Source: Betaproteobacteria bacterium (GTDB taxonomy: Bacteria > Pseudomonadota > Gammaproteobacteria > Burkholderiales > Burkholderiaceae_A). From it: DNA of 36,475 bases. The notes below the pieces were generated by a model, which saw only the letters and a list, made by a program, of their open reading frames with translations, was not told the origin of the DNA and made no database searches. The position numbers and the translations under genes were made by a program. The stretch lies in assembly GCA_018969705.1 (NCBI GenBank), contig JAGWXV010000007.1, positions 1 to 36,475 on the forward strand, read 5' to 3'. This document shows, piece by piece, positions 19,494-29,133 of the stretch (positions within the stretch are counted from its first letter, which is position 1; each line of letters opens with the position of its first letter).

Positions 19494-21209
19494 ATGGATA
19501 CTCGTCGCGCAATTCTTTGGATAATTTTTTCCATGAGCCTTTTGTTGCTCTGGGATGCTTACATGAAGCACTCCGGTCAAGGCTCGTTCTTTGGTGGGCC
19601 GGTAGTTTCCACCCCGGCGCCTGAAAAGTTGGGCACGGTCGCAGCAACCACAGGACAGGTTTCAGCCCCGGCGGCCCCCAGGCCGGATTCCACTGCAATT
19701 CCGAGTGCATCGAAGGCGCTGTCGCCGAGCGCCCAGCCAGCCGGGCCGGGGCCTACCATTGCGGCGGGCGCAGGCGCGGAAAAAATAACGCTTGTCAACA
19801 ACGAGATTGAACTCGAGATTGATTTACAGGGCGCGCGGATTGTGCGTGCGGTTCTGCGCGATCAAATCTCAGAGGCGTACGACGGCCAACGCGTAGTGTT
19901 ATTTGATCTTGCTGCCTCCCGTCGTTACGAAGCCCAGTCGGGCCTTGTTGGCCAGTCGGCCGCTCAGGTGGCTTTTCCGAATCACACATCGCTATTTAAA
20001 AAAGGCCCCTTGCGTGAGGATCTTGATCCGAAGCGGCATGCAGTGCTGGTGTCCGAGTCGGGCGGTGTGAAGCTCACCAAAACTTTTTCGTTGGACGAAA
20101 AAGGCCACACAATTCGCGTTGCACATACCCTACAAAACACTGGCGCCGATGCGCTCGCGCCGATGATTTATTTGCAGTTGATGCGCGGCGGCGATCGGCC
20201 ACCCGGGGAGAGCCAGTTCTATCAGACCTTTATGGGCCCGGCGGTATTTACCCAGGAAGGCAAGTTTCAGAAAATCGATTTTTCTGAAATCGAAAAAAAC
20301 AAAGCCACCTACGTAAAGAACGCCAACGACGGCTGGTTTGGCATCATTCAGCATTATTTTGTAAGTGCATGGATTCCGAAAAACGACGCACCCCGAGAGT
20401 TCTACACCCGGCGCATTGAGAACAATCTCTATAGCATCGGATTGATTCAAGCGCTGCCTTCAATCCCGCCTGGCGCCCAACAGACCCACGAGGCGACGCT
20501 ATATGCTGGGCCGCAGTTGCAGAGCGTATTGGAGAAGCTCGCGCCCGGCTTGGATTTGGTTGTTGATTATGGCTGGCTGACATTTCTCGCTAAGCCGATT
20601 TATTGGCTGTTAGAGCAGCTGCACGGCCTGGTTGCCAACTGGGGATGGGCGATCGTGCTGCTGACCGTCATCATTAAACTGATCTTCTATCCATTATCGG
20701 CGGCCAGCTACAAATCAATGGCCAAGATGAAGGCGGTCACACCACGGTTGATGAAATTGCGTGAGCTGTATGCCAACGATAAGGCCAAGCTAAATCAGGT
20801 AATGATGGAGTTGTATAAGACCGAGAAGATTAATCCTCTGGGAGGCTGCCTGCCGATCCTTGTTCAGATTCCGGTGTTTATTGCCCTTTACTGGGTGTTG
20901 TTGGCCAGCGTAGAGATGCGTAATGCGCCATGGGTTGGATGGATTGCAGATTTATCGGTTCCTGATCCTTATTTTATTTTGCCCATCATCATGGCCATCA
21001 CGATGTTTATTCAGACCAAGTTGAATCCGCCGCCGCCCGATCCAATTCAGGCGAAGGTGATGATGGCGATGCCGATTGTTTTTTCGGTGTTCTTTTTCTT
21101 TTTCCCAGCAGGCCTGGTGCTGTATTGGCTTGTGAATAACGTGCTGTCCATCGCTCAGCAATGGGCGGTGATGCGACAGATTGAGCGGGCTGCGGCTGCC
21201 CACCGCTAG
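19494..21209 (+). CDS. yidC: Membrane protein insertase YidC
   Basis: Inserts membrane proteins alone or with SecYEG. The 571 residues have Gram-negative YidC architecture: an N-terminal anchor helix (about 7-24, ILWIIFSMSLLLLWDAY), an Ala/Pro-rich linker, a large periplasmic beta-sandwich domain (about 95-360), and five C-terminal hydrophobic stretches starting near 355, with clear helices at 380-400, 448-475, 488-508 and 521-555. The cytosolic coiled region with KMKAVTPRLMKLRE and NPLGGCLPILVQIPVF is diagnostic. I see no ribosome site before the ATG at 19494. Confidence 0.97.
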   Translation: MDTRRAILWIIFSMSLLLLWDAYMKHSGQGSFFGGPVVSTPAPEKLGTVAATTGQVSAPAAPRPDSTAIPSASKALSPSAQPAGPGPTIAAGAGAEKITLVNNEIELEIDLQGARIVRAVLRDQISEAYDGQRVVLFDLAASRRYEAQSGLVGQSAAQVAFPNHTSLFKKGPLREDLDPKRHAVLVSESGGVKLTKTFSLDEKGHTIRVAHTLQNTGADALAPMIYLQLMRGGDRPPGESQFYQTFMGPAVFTQEGKFQKIDFSEIEKNKATYVKNANDGWFGIIQHYFVSAWIPKNDAPREFYTRRIENNLYSIGLIQALPSIPPGAQQTHEATLYAGPQLQSVLEKLAPGLDLVVDYGWLTFLAKPIYWLLEQLHGLVANWGWAIVLLTVIIKLIFYPLSAASYKSMAKMKAVTPRLMKLRELYANDKAKLNQVMMELYKTEKINPLGGCLPILVQIPVFIALYWVLLASVEMRNAPWVGWIADLSVPDPYFILPIIMAITMFIQTKLNPPPPDPIQAKVMMAMPIVFSVFFFFFPAGLVLYWLVNNVLSIAQQWAVMRQIERAAAAHR

Positions 21210-21254
21210 CCGTGGGGTGCTCGTGGGCCTGGCCTAAGGTAGTGGCGCACTGAG

Positions 21255-22658
21255 GTGTCGCGAGACACGATAGTTGCAATTGCGACCGCCGCTGGGGGGG
21301 GTGCGGTGGGTATTGTGCGTGTTTCTGGCCCCGCAGCACGCTTCATTATGCAGGAGGTCTGCGGTAAGGCGTTGGCTGCTCGACATGCGACCCATCTTCC
21401 CTTTCTTGATGGTCGGGGCAATCCAATTGACGACGGACTCGCGATTTTTTTCCCTGGCCCAAACTCCTACACCGGCGAAGATGTTTTGGAGCTTCATGGC
21501 CATGGCGGCATTGGGGTGCTCTCTGCAATTTTAAATCGATGCCTTTTGCTTCAATTGAATGCGACGGGCCGCCCGGCAGGTCGGATTCGTCTCGCAGAGC
21601 CGGGAGAGTTTACGCGTCGTGCATTTTTGAACGACAAGCTTGATCTTGCCCAGGCAGAGGCGGTCGCGGACCTGATTAATGCCGGATCAGAGCGTGCAGC
21701 CCAGAGCGCCTTGGCCTCATTGCGCGGGGTTTTTAGTCGGGCGGTCGAGGGCCTACAGCAGCAGCTTATTGATTTGCGTGTGCGCGTAGAGGCCTGCCTT
21801 GATTTTCCGGAAGAGGATCTTGAGTTCATTGCGCGCGAGGGCGTGGCGCAGCGGCTGCTGGAAATCCAGGCCAGCTTAAAGGAGACCTTGCTGGCCGCTC
21901 AGCAGGGTGCGGCCTTGCGTGACGGCCTACGCGTGGTTTTGGTGGGTGCGCCCAATGTGGGCAAATCATCTTTGCTGAATGCGCTTTCGGGCCAAGAGGT
22001 TGCGCTAGTCACTGAGATCGCTGGCACAACCCGCGATCGCATTGTTCAGGAGATTGTTTTGCAGGGCCTGGTGATTCATGTGGTGGACACCGCGGGTCTG
22101 CGACAGACCGAGGACGCGGTTGAGCAGTTGGGAATCGCGCGTACTTGGCAAGAGGTTGAGCAGGCCCAAGCTCTATTGCTGCTGCGTGACGCAAGCGGTG
22201 AGATTGCTATTGATCGCGAATTGGAGCGTCGGGTTTTAGAGCGCGTACCGCCCATGTGCCAGGTGATCGAAGTCAACAACAAGACTGATTTGTTGCCCAC
22301 GAAAAGGCCGGTACCGCCTTTGAGCTCAGAGACGAATACTGCAGTCAGGGGCTCAGTCATGATCTCTTCGAAAACTGGTCAGGGCCTGGATCAATTGCGC
22401 GCAATGTTGATTGAGATTGCTGGCTTAAGTGAGCAGCCCGCAGTCGGGGTTTTTTCGGCGCGTACGCGCCATCTACAGGCCCTGCTCCAGGCACAGGCCG
22501 ATTTGCTCGCCGCCGAAACGCATCTTCACCAAGAGCAGCTTGAGTTATTGGCCGAATGTTTGGGCCGGGCGCAAGGCCATCTTGCTGAAATTACTGGAGA
22601 ATTTTCCGCTGACGATTTGCTTGGCGAAATCTTTGGTAGTTTTTGTATCGGCAAATAG
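21255..22658 (+). CDS. mnmE: tRNA modification GTPase MnmE
   Basis: With MnmG it forms the carboxymethylaminomethyl group on U34 of certain tRNAs. The 467 residues have the N-terminal tetrahydrofolate-binding domain (about 1-120), a helical domain, an inserted G domain and the terminal FCIGK with the essential cysteine. G-motifs are intact: GAPNVGKSS (K237), AGTTRD, VDTAGLRQ and NKTD. The start is GTG at 21255, with TAAGG about 15 bases upstream. An uninterrupted G8 run at 21294-21301 encodes part of the AAGGGAVG loop. Its partner mnmG lies 8 kb downstream on the same strand. Confidence 0.97.
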   Translation: MSRDTIVAIATAAGGGAVGIVRVSGPAARFIMQEVCGKALAARHATHLPFLDGRGNPIDDGLAIFFPGPNSYTGEDVLELHGHGGIGVLSAILNRCLLLQLNATGRPAGRIRLAEPGEFTRRAFLNDKLDLAQAEAVADLINAGSERAAQSALASLRGVFSRAVEGLQQQLIDLRVRVEACLDFPEEDLEFIAREGVAQRLLEIQASLKETLLAAQQGAALRDGLRVVLVGAPNVGKSSLLNALSGQEVALVTEIAGTTRDRIVQEIVLQGLVIHVVDTAGLRQTEDAVEQLGIARTWQEVEQAQALLLLRDASGEIAIDRELERRVLERVPPMCQVIEVNNKTDLLPTKRPVPPLSSETNTAVRGSVMISSKTGQGLDQLRAMLIEIAGLSEQPAVGVFSARTRHLQALLQAQADLLAAETHLHQEQLELLAECLGRAQGHLAEITGEFSADDLLGEIFGSFCIGK

Positions 22659-22676
22659 TCAGTCTGGTGGCCGTAC

Positions 22677-23192
22677 TCAAGCCGGTGTTTCAGGCCGCTC
22701 TTCAAACCGGCCAGCGGCGGTATTTTTCTGGGCGCGGTCAGCAGGAAATATCTTTCCGTTCATTGCGATATAGGTGCCGGCCTGCAGAAACTGAACCGCG
22801 GCGCAGGCGAATCCAAAATTAAATAGGGCATCAGATTGCTCAAGACTCGCGGGAATCATGGCGCCAGTAAAGACAATGGTTTGGTGTTCTTTGCGATGCA
22901 GCATTGTCGTTCTGGCGCTCTCGGCCATGGTGTCAGTGCCGTGTAGAACAACGATTTTTGATTCTGGGGTTTGGCTGATTTTCTGTGCCAGTTGTTGGCG
23001 GTCGTGATCGACCATTTCGAGGCTGTCGATCAACATCACGGTCTCAGCCCTCCAGGGGGCGGCGATTCTGCAGCGTTCGGCCCAGTCGGCGACTCGGGAT
23101 CGGTCAAAACCTAGCCGGCCAGCTTCGGGGAGATAAATCTTTTCAATTGTTCCCCCGCAACTCAGGAAAACCAAGGGTTCATTTATGGCCAT
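22677..23192 (-). CDS. Small asparaginase N-terminal-domain protein
   Basis: Single-domain relative of type I/II asparaginases, 171 residues; complete enzymes have about 330 and a second domain. The two catalytic threonine motifs are recognisable: CGGTIEK with T15 and LHGTDTMAES with T86 and D87, plus DSLEM with S57. The TGAMIPASLEQSDALFNFG stretch and terminal MNGKIFPADRAQKN fit a family of short, uncharacterised asparaginase-like proteins known in proteobacteria. Whether it hydrolyses asparagine is unknown. It converges on mnmE with an 18-base gap and diverges from pckG. No ribosome site is seen. Confidence 0.8.
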   Translation of the reverse strand: MAINEPLVFLSCGGTIEKIYLPEAGRLGFDRSRVADWAERCRIAAPWRAETVMLIDSLEMVDHDRQQLAQKISQTPESKIVVLHGTDTMAESARTTMLHRKEHQTIVFTGAMIPASLEQSDALFNFGFACAAVQFLQAGTYIAMNGKIFPADRAQKNTAAGRFEERPETPA

Positions 23193-23276
23193 AGCGGACA
23201 GACTGAAATGTTAAAATTTGCACAATGCGCAATCATGGCACCAAACACCAGCGTGCCTAAATAAAAACACAAGACT
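23193..23276. promoter_or_regulatory. Divergent promoter region with near-perfect inverted repeat before pckG
   Basis: An 84-base gap. TTGCACAATGCGCAA at 23218-23232 is an inverted repeat with only one mismatched arm position and a single central base, the form of an operator for a dimeric regulator. TAAATA at 23258-23263 could be a -10 box for pckG. The regulator is not recognised. Confidence 0.4.
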
Positions 23277-25139
23277 ATGCAGAACGCCATTCCAGAGTAC
23301 GTCAAACACCAGGGGCTGATTCAATGGGTCCAAACGATTGCTGCCAAGACGAAACCTGATCGGGTCGTATGGTGCGATGGCTCCGCAGAGGAGTCCGACC
23401 GGCTGTGCCAGGAGATGGTGAAAGCGGGCACACTAAAGCGGTTGAGTGCGATCAAGCGGCCCAATTCATTTCTCGCCTGGTCGGATCCCTCTGATGTGGC
23501 GCGGGTTGAGGACCGCACTTTCATCTGCACCGATCGGCAGGAGGATGCGGGCCCGACCAACAACTGGCTGGCGCCAGACGAAATGCGCAAGACTCTCGAC
23601 GGCCTCTTTGAGGGCTGTATGCAGGGTCGCACTATGTATGTCATTCCATTTTCGATGGGGCCGCTCGGATCGCCGATCGCACACATCGGGGTCGAGGTCT
23701 CTGACTCACCCTACGTTGTGGTCAATATGCGGCTGATGACCCGCATGGGCCGCGCGGTCTACGATGTGCTTGGCGCTTCAGGCGAATTTGTCCCCTGCGT
23801 GCATTCAGTCGGAATGCCTCTGGCCAATGGCGCACGCGATGTGAGCTGGCCATGTAATGCAACAAAGTACATTGTTCACTTTCCTAAAACGCGGGAAATT
23901 TGGTCGTATGGATCGGGCTACGGCGGCAATGCGCTGCTGGGCAAAAAATGCTTTGCGCTGCGCATCGCCTCATCGATGGGCCGCAAAGAGGCCGAGTCCG
24001 GTGCGGCAGGTTGGCTCGCAGAGCACATGCTGATTCTTGGGGTGCAGGCCCCCTGGGGCAGAAAGTATCACGTCGCTGCCGCCTTTCCATCGGCCTGCGG
24101 AAAAACAAACTTCGCGATGCTGATCCCGCCGCAAGGACTGGATCAGGGTGGCTGGAAGATCACCACAATTGGCGATGACATTGCATGGATCAAGCCGGAC
24201 GCAGAGGGCCGGCTGCGCGCGATTAATCCAGAGAATGGTTACTTTGGCGTTGCCCCCGGCACCAACGAAAAAACCAATTTCAACTGCATGGCATCGCTCA
24301 AAGAGCACGTTATCTTCACTAATGTCGCGCTCACCGATGACGGAGATGTCTGGTGGGAGGGTATGGGCAGCCCACCGGCCCACTGCCTGGACTGGCAGGG
24401 CCGTGATTGGACTCCGGAGATCGCGAAGGCCGAGGGCAGAAAAGCTGCCCACCCGAATGCCCGTTTCACCGTCTCCTCAGTTCAGAATCCGGTCATCGAT
24501 GTCGAATGGGATAACCCACAGGGCGTTGTGATTGACGCCTTTATTTTTGGCGGCCGGCGCTCGACGACGGTGCCGCTGGTGACCGAGGCCCGCAACTGGG
24601 AAGAGGGCGTCTATATGGCGGCGACCATGGGCTCTGAGACCACCGCTGCTGCAGCTGGACAGCAGGGCGTAGTGCGTAGAGATCCATTTGCGATGCTGCC
24701 ATTTTGTGGCTACAACATGGCTGAGTATTTTTCGCATTGGCTTGAGCTGGGCGCAAAGCTAGGCCATCGCGGTGTGCCGCTGCCGAAGATTTTTTGCGTG
24801 AATTGGTTCAGGACAGACGAGCAGGGCCGCTTTGTTTGGCCTGGCTTCGGAGAGAACGCCAGGGTCTTAAAGTGGATGCTTGAACGCATAGAGGGCAGGG
24901 CGCAGGGCGCCGAGCATGTGTTTGGTATCACCCCGCGCTATGAAGACATCGACTGGACTGGGCTGGCCTTTTCGGCTGATCAGTTTTCTCGAATTACTGC
25001 GATTGATGGAAAATCATGGCAAGAAGAGTTTGCTTTACACGCAGAACTTTTTGAGAAGTTGCGCCATGGCCTTCCGGCCGCGCTCTTGAAAACGAAGTCT
25101 GTTTTTGAGTCTCGGCTTGAGCAGCGTCTTGCTGCTTAA
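23277..25139 (+). CDS. pckG: Phosphoenolpyruvate carboxykinase (GTP)
   Basis: Interconverts oxaloacetate and phosphoenolpyruvate with GTP, at the junction of the TCA cycle and gluconeogenesis. The 620 residues match the GTP-dependent class. The P-loop SACGKTN begins at S272 with the reactive cysteine C274; GDDIAWIK is the metal/nucleotide motif; [23 protein letters not shown] and the terminal [19 protein letters not shown] also fit. There is no ribosome site before the ATG at 23277. Its stop shares the TTAA at 25136-25139 with the convergent MOSC gene. Confidence 0.97.
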   Translation: MQNAIPEYVKHQGLIQWVQTIAAKTKPDRVVWCDGSAEESDRLCQEMVKAGTLKRLSAIKRPNSFLAWSDPSDVARVEDRTFICTDRQEDAGPTNNWLAPDEMRKTLDGLFEGCMQGRTMYVIPFSMGPLGSPIAHIGVEVSDSPYVVVNMRLMTRMGRAVYDVLGASGEFVPCVHSVGMPLANGARDVSWPCNATKYIVHFPKTREIWSYGSGYGGNALLGKKCFALRIASSMGRKEAESGAAGWLAEHMLILGVQAPWGRKYHVAAAFPSACGKTNFAMLIPPQGLDQGGWKITTIGDDIAWIKPDAEGRLRAINPENGYFGVAPGTNEKTNFNCMASLKEHVIFTNVALTDDGDVWWEGMGSPPAHCLDWQGRDWTPEIAKAEGRKAAHPNARFTVSSVQNPVIDVEWDNPQGVVIDAFIFGGRRSTTVPLVTEARNWEEGVYMAATMGSETTAAAAGQQGVVRRDPFAMLPFCGYNMAEYFSHWLELGAKLGHRGVPLPKIFCVNWFRTDEQGRFVWPGFGENARVLKWMLERIEGRAQGAEHVFGITPRYEDIDWTGLAFSADQFSRITAIDGKSWQEEFALHAELFEKLRHGLPAALLKTKSVFESRLEQRLAA

Positions 25140-25747
25140 TCCTTAAGTAGCCGCTGATATTCCTGGGCCACAGTAATATCGCGTGGCCCGGCCTTGACGC
25201 ATATGTCATCACCCGCCTTGACTCGGCCCTCACGAACGACTGCGGCATACCAGCCCGAAAGCCCGTTTTGCATCATGAGCTTGGCGGCGACATTGGAGCG
25301 CATTTTTGCGTTGAATTTGTAGCAGGGCTCCCGTGGCTTGGTCACACGCAGGATGAGTTCCTGACCAATTTCTAGAAGATCACCGATCCAGAGCTGGGAC
25401 TCCATCAGGCCCTGGACGCACAGATTTTCTCCAACCACACCGAAGCAATGTTCTTGGTCGGCAAGCCATGGATAGGCGGTCTTCCAAAAATCGTAGTGTT
25501 CGATGGGATAGCAGTAGATCGCCTTATCAATTCCACCATGAACGCTGAGGTCGGCCTGCTCGTCAACGTCAAGCCCTAATTTGCCGCAGCTGATGAAGGC
25601 GGGCGAACTCAGGGTGCTGATGGCTGATTTGTGAATGCCTGAAGCGACTCGATGTGGCTCCTGGTCGGCGTGCTCGCGTCGAATTAATATGGGCTTTACT
25701 TTTCCGGCGCAGATCGCAAGCAGTTGCGGATTTTTTTGGCCAGACAT
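25136..25747 (-). CDS. MOSC domain-containing protein (YiiM-like)
   Basis: The MOSC domain is the C-terminal domain of molybdenum cofactor sulfurases; stand-alone YiiM-type proteins reduce N-hydroxylated substrates or bind sulfur through a cysteine. The 203 residues contain [43 protein letters not shown] and the cysteine motif [14 protein letters not shown], as in YiiM (PRxPCWK). A C-terminal helical tail follows. The ATG at 25747 has AAAGG upstream. It lies 14 bases after pdxA on the same strand, so the two are probably co-transcribed. Substrate unknown. Confidence 0.88.
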   Translation of the reverse strand: MSGQKNPQLLAICAGKVKPILIRREHADQEPHRVASGIHKSAISTLSSPAFISCGKLGLDVDEQADLSVHGGIDKAIYCYPIEHYDFWKTAYPWLADQEHCFGVVGENLCVQGLMESQLWIGDLLEIGQELILRVTKPREPCYKFNAKMRSNVAAKLMMQNGLSGWYAAVVREGRVKAGDDICVKAGPRDITVAQEYQRLLKD

Positions 25748-25761
25748 GGGCGCCTTTTGCT

Positions 25762-26748
25762 TCAGTGATTCATTAAGGAAGGCTGCTCTTGCTCTTGCTG
25801 GCTTGCCAGTCGATCGGCCAGTGCAATGGCTGCAAGCAGGGAGCCAGGATCTGCAATCAGCTGTTCCGCAATATCAAAGGCGGTTCCGTGATCAACGCTG
25901 GTTCGAATAAAGGGCAGGCCGAGTGTCATATTGACGCCTTGATCGAGGCCCAGATACTTAATCGGGATTAAGCCTTGGTCGTGGTATTGAGCAATGACGA
26001 CATCGAATTCTTTGGCCTGGCGGGCCCGCATGAATACGGTGTCTCCCGGCCAGGGTCCCGAGACATCGACCCCCAGGCTTTTTGCCTGCGCCACCGCGGG
26101 CCCAATGATGTCCAGGTCTTCGCGGCCAAAGAGGCCAGCTTCGCCTGCGTGCGGATTCAAGCCCGCTACCGCGATTCTTGGGGCGGCTATCCCAAGCTGC
26201 TGGCAGGCGCTTTGCGCGAGCAAAATAGTCTTTACTAGGTCCCGGATGTTCAGGCCGTCGATCATGTCTTTCAGCGCGACGTGTACCGAATTCAGCACTA
26301 CCTTGAGCTCAGGATTAACCAGCATCATGCGGACGGCGGGCGGAGCGGAAGGGCTTGAGAGCTCGGCCAGCATCTCTGTGTGGCCTGGCCAGGTGTAACC
26401 GGCAAGCGCCAGAGACTCCTTCTGAATCGGGGCGGTTACCAGCCCAGCTGCTTCACGAAACATGCACCTGCTAACCGCTTGACGGATTGATTCAAATCCG
26501 GCCTGACCGGCACTTTTTCCCACTTTTCCAGTTAAAATTTCTTCTTTTTTCCATCTTATAGGGAGAAAATTAATATTTTTAGTGGAAATTTTTAACTTTT
26601 TTCCTAGATCGATAAACCATTCTGGATCTCCGGCCACAAGTAAGGGCCGGGCTGCCGCAGAGCCAGCGAGCCAGCTTGAGACCGCCTTCAGTACGACCTC
26701 TGGCCCGATGCCCGCGGGGTCTCCAGATGTCACAATTAAAGGTTTCAT
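25762..26748 (-). CDS. pdxA: 4-hydroxythreonine-4-phosphate dehydrogenase
   Basis: NAD-dependent enzyme of the DXP-dependent pyridoxal phosphate pathway. The 328 residues are typical: N-terminal TSGDPAGIGPEVVLKA, the substrate and metal motifs YTWPGHTEML, NPHAGEAGLFG, QYHDQGLIPIKYLG and VDHGTAFDIA, whose histidines bind the divalent metal. The related PdxA2 clade (erythronate catabolism) cannot be fully excluded from sequence reading. It is usually found near surA/ksgA; here it pairs with a MOSC gene. A Lys/Ile/Asn-rich segment (bases 26530-26610) is much more A/T-rich than the rest. Confidence 0.93.
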   Translation of the reverse strand: MKPLIVTSGDPAGIGPEVVLKAVSSWLAGSAAARPLLVAGDPEWFIDLGKKLKISTKNINFLPIRWKKEEILTGKVGKSAGQAGFESIRQAVSRCMFREAAGLVTAPIQKESLALAGYTWPGHTEMLAELSSPSAPPAVRMMLVNPELKVVLNSVHVALKDMIDGLNIRDLVKTILLAQSACQQLGIAAPRIAVAGLNPHAGEAGLFGREDLDIIGPAVAQAKSLGVDVSGPWPGDTVFMRARQAKEFDVVIAQYHDQGLIPIKYLGLDQGVNMTLGLPFIRTSVDHGTAFDIAEQLIADPGSLLAAIALADRLASQQEQEQPSLMNH

Positions 26749-26815
26749 CCGGCGATCCTAGCAAGAAGGCCTGTTTTGTCGGCAAAAACGGTGTCTTTTA
26801 TTTAAAAAATTCGAA

Positions 26816-27619
26816 ATGTGGCTTGAATTCGGAGCGGCGGGCGGCCCTGAGGGCGGCGTGTTGCTGATCCTGGGCCTGGCGGCCTTTGCTGCCGGACTGG
26901 TCGACGCTGTTGTCGGTGGGGGCGGCCTAATTTCGGTGCCCGCACTGTTTTCTTTTGTTCCTAATGGCTCAGCTGGCACCCTGTTGGGGACGAACAAGAT
27001 TTCATCGGTGTCGGGCACTGTTTTTGCCGCCTATCGATATGCCCGGGGGGTCCGCCTGGACTGGAATCCCTTGGTACCGGCGTTGGCAGGGGCTTTAGTT
27101 TTTTCGTGGCTTGGCGCTGCTGCTGTGAGCCTTCTTCCGCGGGCTTTTGCACAGCCTTTGGTCTTGATGATGCTGGTGTTGGTGGCGTTTTCGACCCTGC
27201 GCTCACGAGAGATGGGCGCCCATCATGCCCCACGGCATTCTGTGGGGGTGCAACGTTGGATGGGGCTTTTGGCGGGCGCGGTTCTCGGTTTTTATGATGG
27301 ATTTTTTGGCCCGGGCACGGGCGCTTTTTTGGTCTTCATTTTTGTACGTTTCTTTGGTTATGATTTCTTACATGCCTCAGCTTCCAGCAAGCTGATTAAT
27401 CTCACTACCAACCTGGCTGCGCTGGCGTTTTTTGTTCCGTCGGGCGAGTTTTTTCTGGTCGCGGCCTTCTTGATGGCAGCCTGCAATGTCGTCGGCGCCT
27501 TGATCGGAACTTCGCTGGCTGTTTTAAAGGGAAGCGGTTTTGTTCGGCGCTTTTTTCTTGTGCTGTTGTTTGTCCTGATCCTAAAAATGGGGTGGGGCAC
27601 TTTGGAGATGCTGATATGA
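26816..27619 (+). CDS. TSUP (TauE/SafE) family membrane transporter
   Basis: Inner-membrane permease of the sulfite/sulfonate exporter (TauE/SafE, DUF81) family, 267 residues. About eight hydrophobic segments are visible, arranged as two repeats: [26 protein letters not shown] near 20-45 and [25 protein letters not shown] near 155-180 carry the paired Gly-rich signatures. Family members export sulfite, sulfoacetate, sulfolactate or other organic anions. It is joined by ATGA to a CoA-acylating aldehyde dehydrogenase gene, which suggests export or import of a metabolite of that pathway (inference). No ribosome site is visible before the ATG. Confidence 0.9.
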   Translation: MWLEFGAAGGPEGGVLLILGLAAFAAGLVDAVVGGGGLISVPALFSFVPNGSAGTLLGTNKISSVSGTVFAAYRYARGVRLDWNPLVPALAGALVFSWLGAAAVSLLPRAFAQPLVLMMLVLVAFSTLRSREMGAHHAPRHSVGVQRWMGLLAGAVLGFYDGFFGPGTGAFLVFIFVRFFGYDFLHASASSKLINLTTNLAALAFFVPSGEFFLVAAFLMAACNVVGALIGTSLAVLKGSGFVRRFFLVLLFVLILKMGWGTLEMLI

Positions 27620-29133
27620 ATTCACCACAACACCACCTTGGACAAGCCATGGTGCATAACTGGATTAATGGCCGGGCCTCTGCCGCCCCAAACCGGGCGG
27701 CCCCCGTATTTAATCCTGCAACAGGCGAGATCGCGCGCGAGGTGCTGCTGTCTTCTGCTGAAGAGACGCACCGCGCGATCGAATCCGCGTCGGCCGCTTT
27801 TGTGGGCTGGGCAGCCACGCCGCCCGTGAAGCGGGCCCGGGTGATGTTTGCGTTTAAGGCTTGGATGGAACGCAATATGGATGCCCTTGCCCATGCGATT
27901 ACCGCCGAGCATGGAAAGACCTTCGACGACGCAAAGGGCGAGGTCCAGCGTGGGCTTGAGGTGGTTGAGTTCGCCTGTGGAATCCCGCACCTTATGAAAG
28001 GGGAGTACACCGAACAGGTTGGCGCGGGCATCGACGCTTGGAGCATGCGTCAGCCGATCGGTGTGTGTGTTGGCATTACGCCGTTTAATTTTCCTGTAAT
28101 GGTGCCTTGCTGGATGTTCCCGGTAGCGATTGCCTGCGGCAATAGTTTCGTACTGAAGCCCTCAGAGCGGGATCCCTCCCCTTCGTTGATGATGGCGCAG
28201 GGCTTAAAAGAGTGCGGACTTCCTGATGGTGTATTCAATGTCATTCAAGGCGATAAAGAGGCCGTTGATGCACTGCTTTCTCATCCGAAGGTTGCAGCGG
28301 TAAGTTTCGTGGGCTCTACACCGATCGCAAAACTTATTCACGAGACTGCATCACGCCATGGTAAGCGCGTCCAGGCGCTTGGCGGCGCGAAGAATCATCT
28401 TGTGGTGATGCCCGACGCAGATCTGGATCAGGCGGTGGATGCGTTGATTGGCGCAGCCTACGGATCTGCGGGGGAGCGCTGCATGGCGATTTCTGTCGCA
28501 GTAGCGGTGGGCGGCGTGGCCGACGCATTAATTGCAAAGGTTGCCGAAAAAGCGAGAGCGATTCGTGTGGCGCCGGGCGGCCAGCAGGGGGCCGAGATGG
28601 GCCCATTGGTGTCCGTAGCGCACCTTGAAAAAGTTCGTGGCTATGTGGATGCGGGGGTTGCAGAGGGCGCGGCCTTGGTCGTCGATGGGCGTGGACTAAA
28701 AGTTGCGGGCCATGAGAGCGGGTTTTACATTGGCCCTTGCCTTTTTGACCATGTAAAACCATCAATGAAGATTTATCTTGAAGAGATTTTTGGTCCCGTA
28801 CTCAGTGTTGTGCGCGTGAAGAATTTTGAAGAAGCGCTCGCGCTTATCCATGATCATGCATTCGCAAACGGGGTTGCCCTCTTTACGCGGGACGGCGATA
28901 GCGCCCGAGAGTTTGCCTCCCGCATTCAGGTTGGAATGGTGGGCATCAATGTACCGATTCCGGTGCCGATGGCGTTTCATTCGTTTGGCGGCTGGAAGGA
29001 TTCGCTTTTTGGCGATCACCACATTCACGGGCCGGAAGGCGTGCGGTTCTATACGCGCTATAAAGCGATTACTCAACGGTGGCCAACTGGAATTCGATCG
29101 GGGGCGGAATTTGTTATGCCGACAATGAAATGA
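27616..29133 (+). CDS. mmsA: CoA-acylating methylmalonate-semialdehyde dehydrogenase
   Basis: Oxidises methylmalonate or malonate semialdehyde with NAD+ and CoA to propionyl-CoA or acetyl-CoA, releasing CO2, in valine, beta-alanine or inositol breakdown. From the ATG at 27616 it has 505 residues. The aldehyde dehydrogenase fold has [16 protein letters not shown], the glycine motif [10 protein letters not shown] and the catalytic motif GERCMAIS with C289. The last motif and the C-terminal [22 protein letters not shown] are specific for MmsA. The start overlaps the transporter stop in ATGA; another possible ATG is 27649. The end overlaps gabD in ATGA. Confidence 0.93.
   Translation: MNSPQHHLGQAMVHNWINGRASAAPNRAAPVFNPATGEIAREVLLSSAEETHRAIESASAAFVGWAATPPVKRARVMFAFKAWMERNMDALAHAITAEHGKTFDDAKGEVQRGLEVVEFACGIPHLMKGEYTEQVGAGIDAWSMRQPIGVCVGITPFNFPVMVPCWMFPVAIACGNSFVLKPSERDPSPSLMMAQGLKECGLPDGVFNVIQGDKEAVDALLSHPKVAAVSFVGSTPIAKLIHETASRHGKRVQALGGAKNHLVVMPDADLDQAVDALIGAAYGSAGERCMAISVAVAVGGVADALIAKVAEKARAIRVAPGGQQGAEMGPLVSVAHLEKVRGYVDAGVAEGAALVVDGRGLKVAGHESGFYIGPCLFDHVKPSMKIYLEEIFGPVLSVVRVKNFEEALALIHDHAFANGVALFTRDGDSAREFASRIQVGMVGINVPIPVPMAFHSFGGWKDSLFGDHHIHGPEGVRFYTRYKAITQRWPTGIRSGAEFVMPTMK

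Noticed and set aside
22659-22676. Bidirectional terminator between mnmE and the asparaginase-like gene
   Set aside because: Only 18 bases with no stem or T-run.
27405-28046. Antisense open frame across the transporter-mmsA junction
   Set aside because: Low-complexity Ala/Pro/Ser/Arg product with no domain; both sense genes are well supported.
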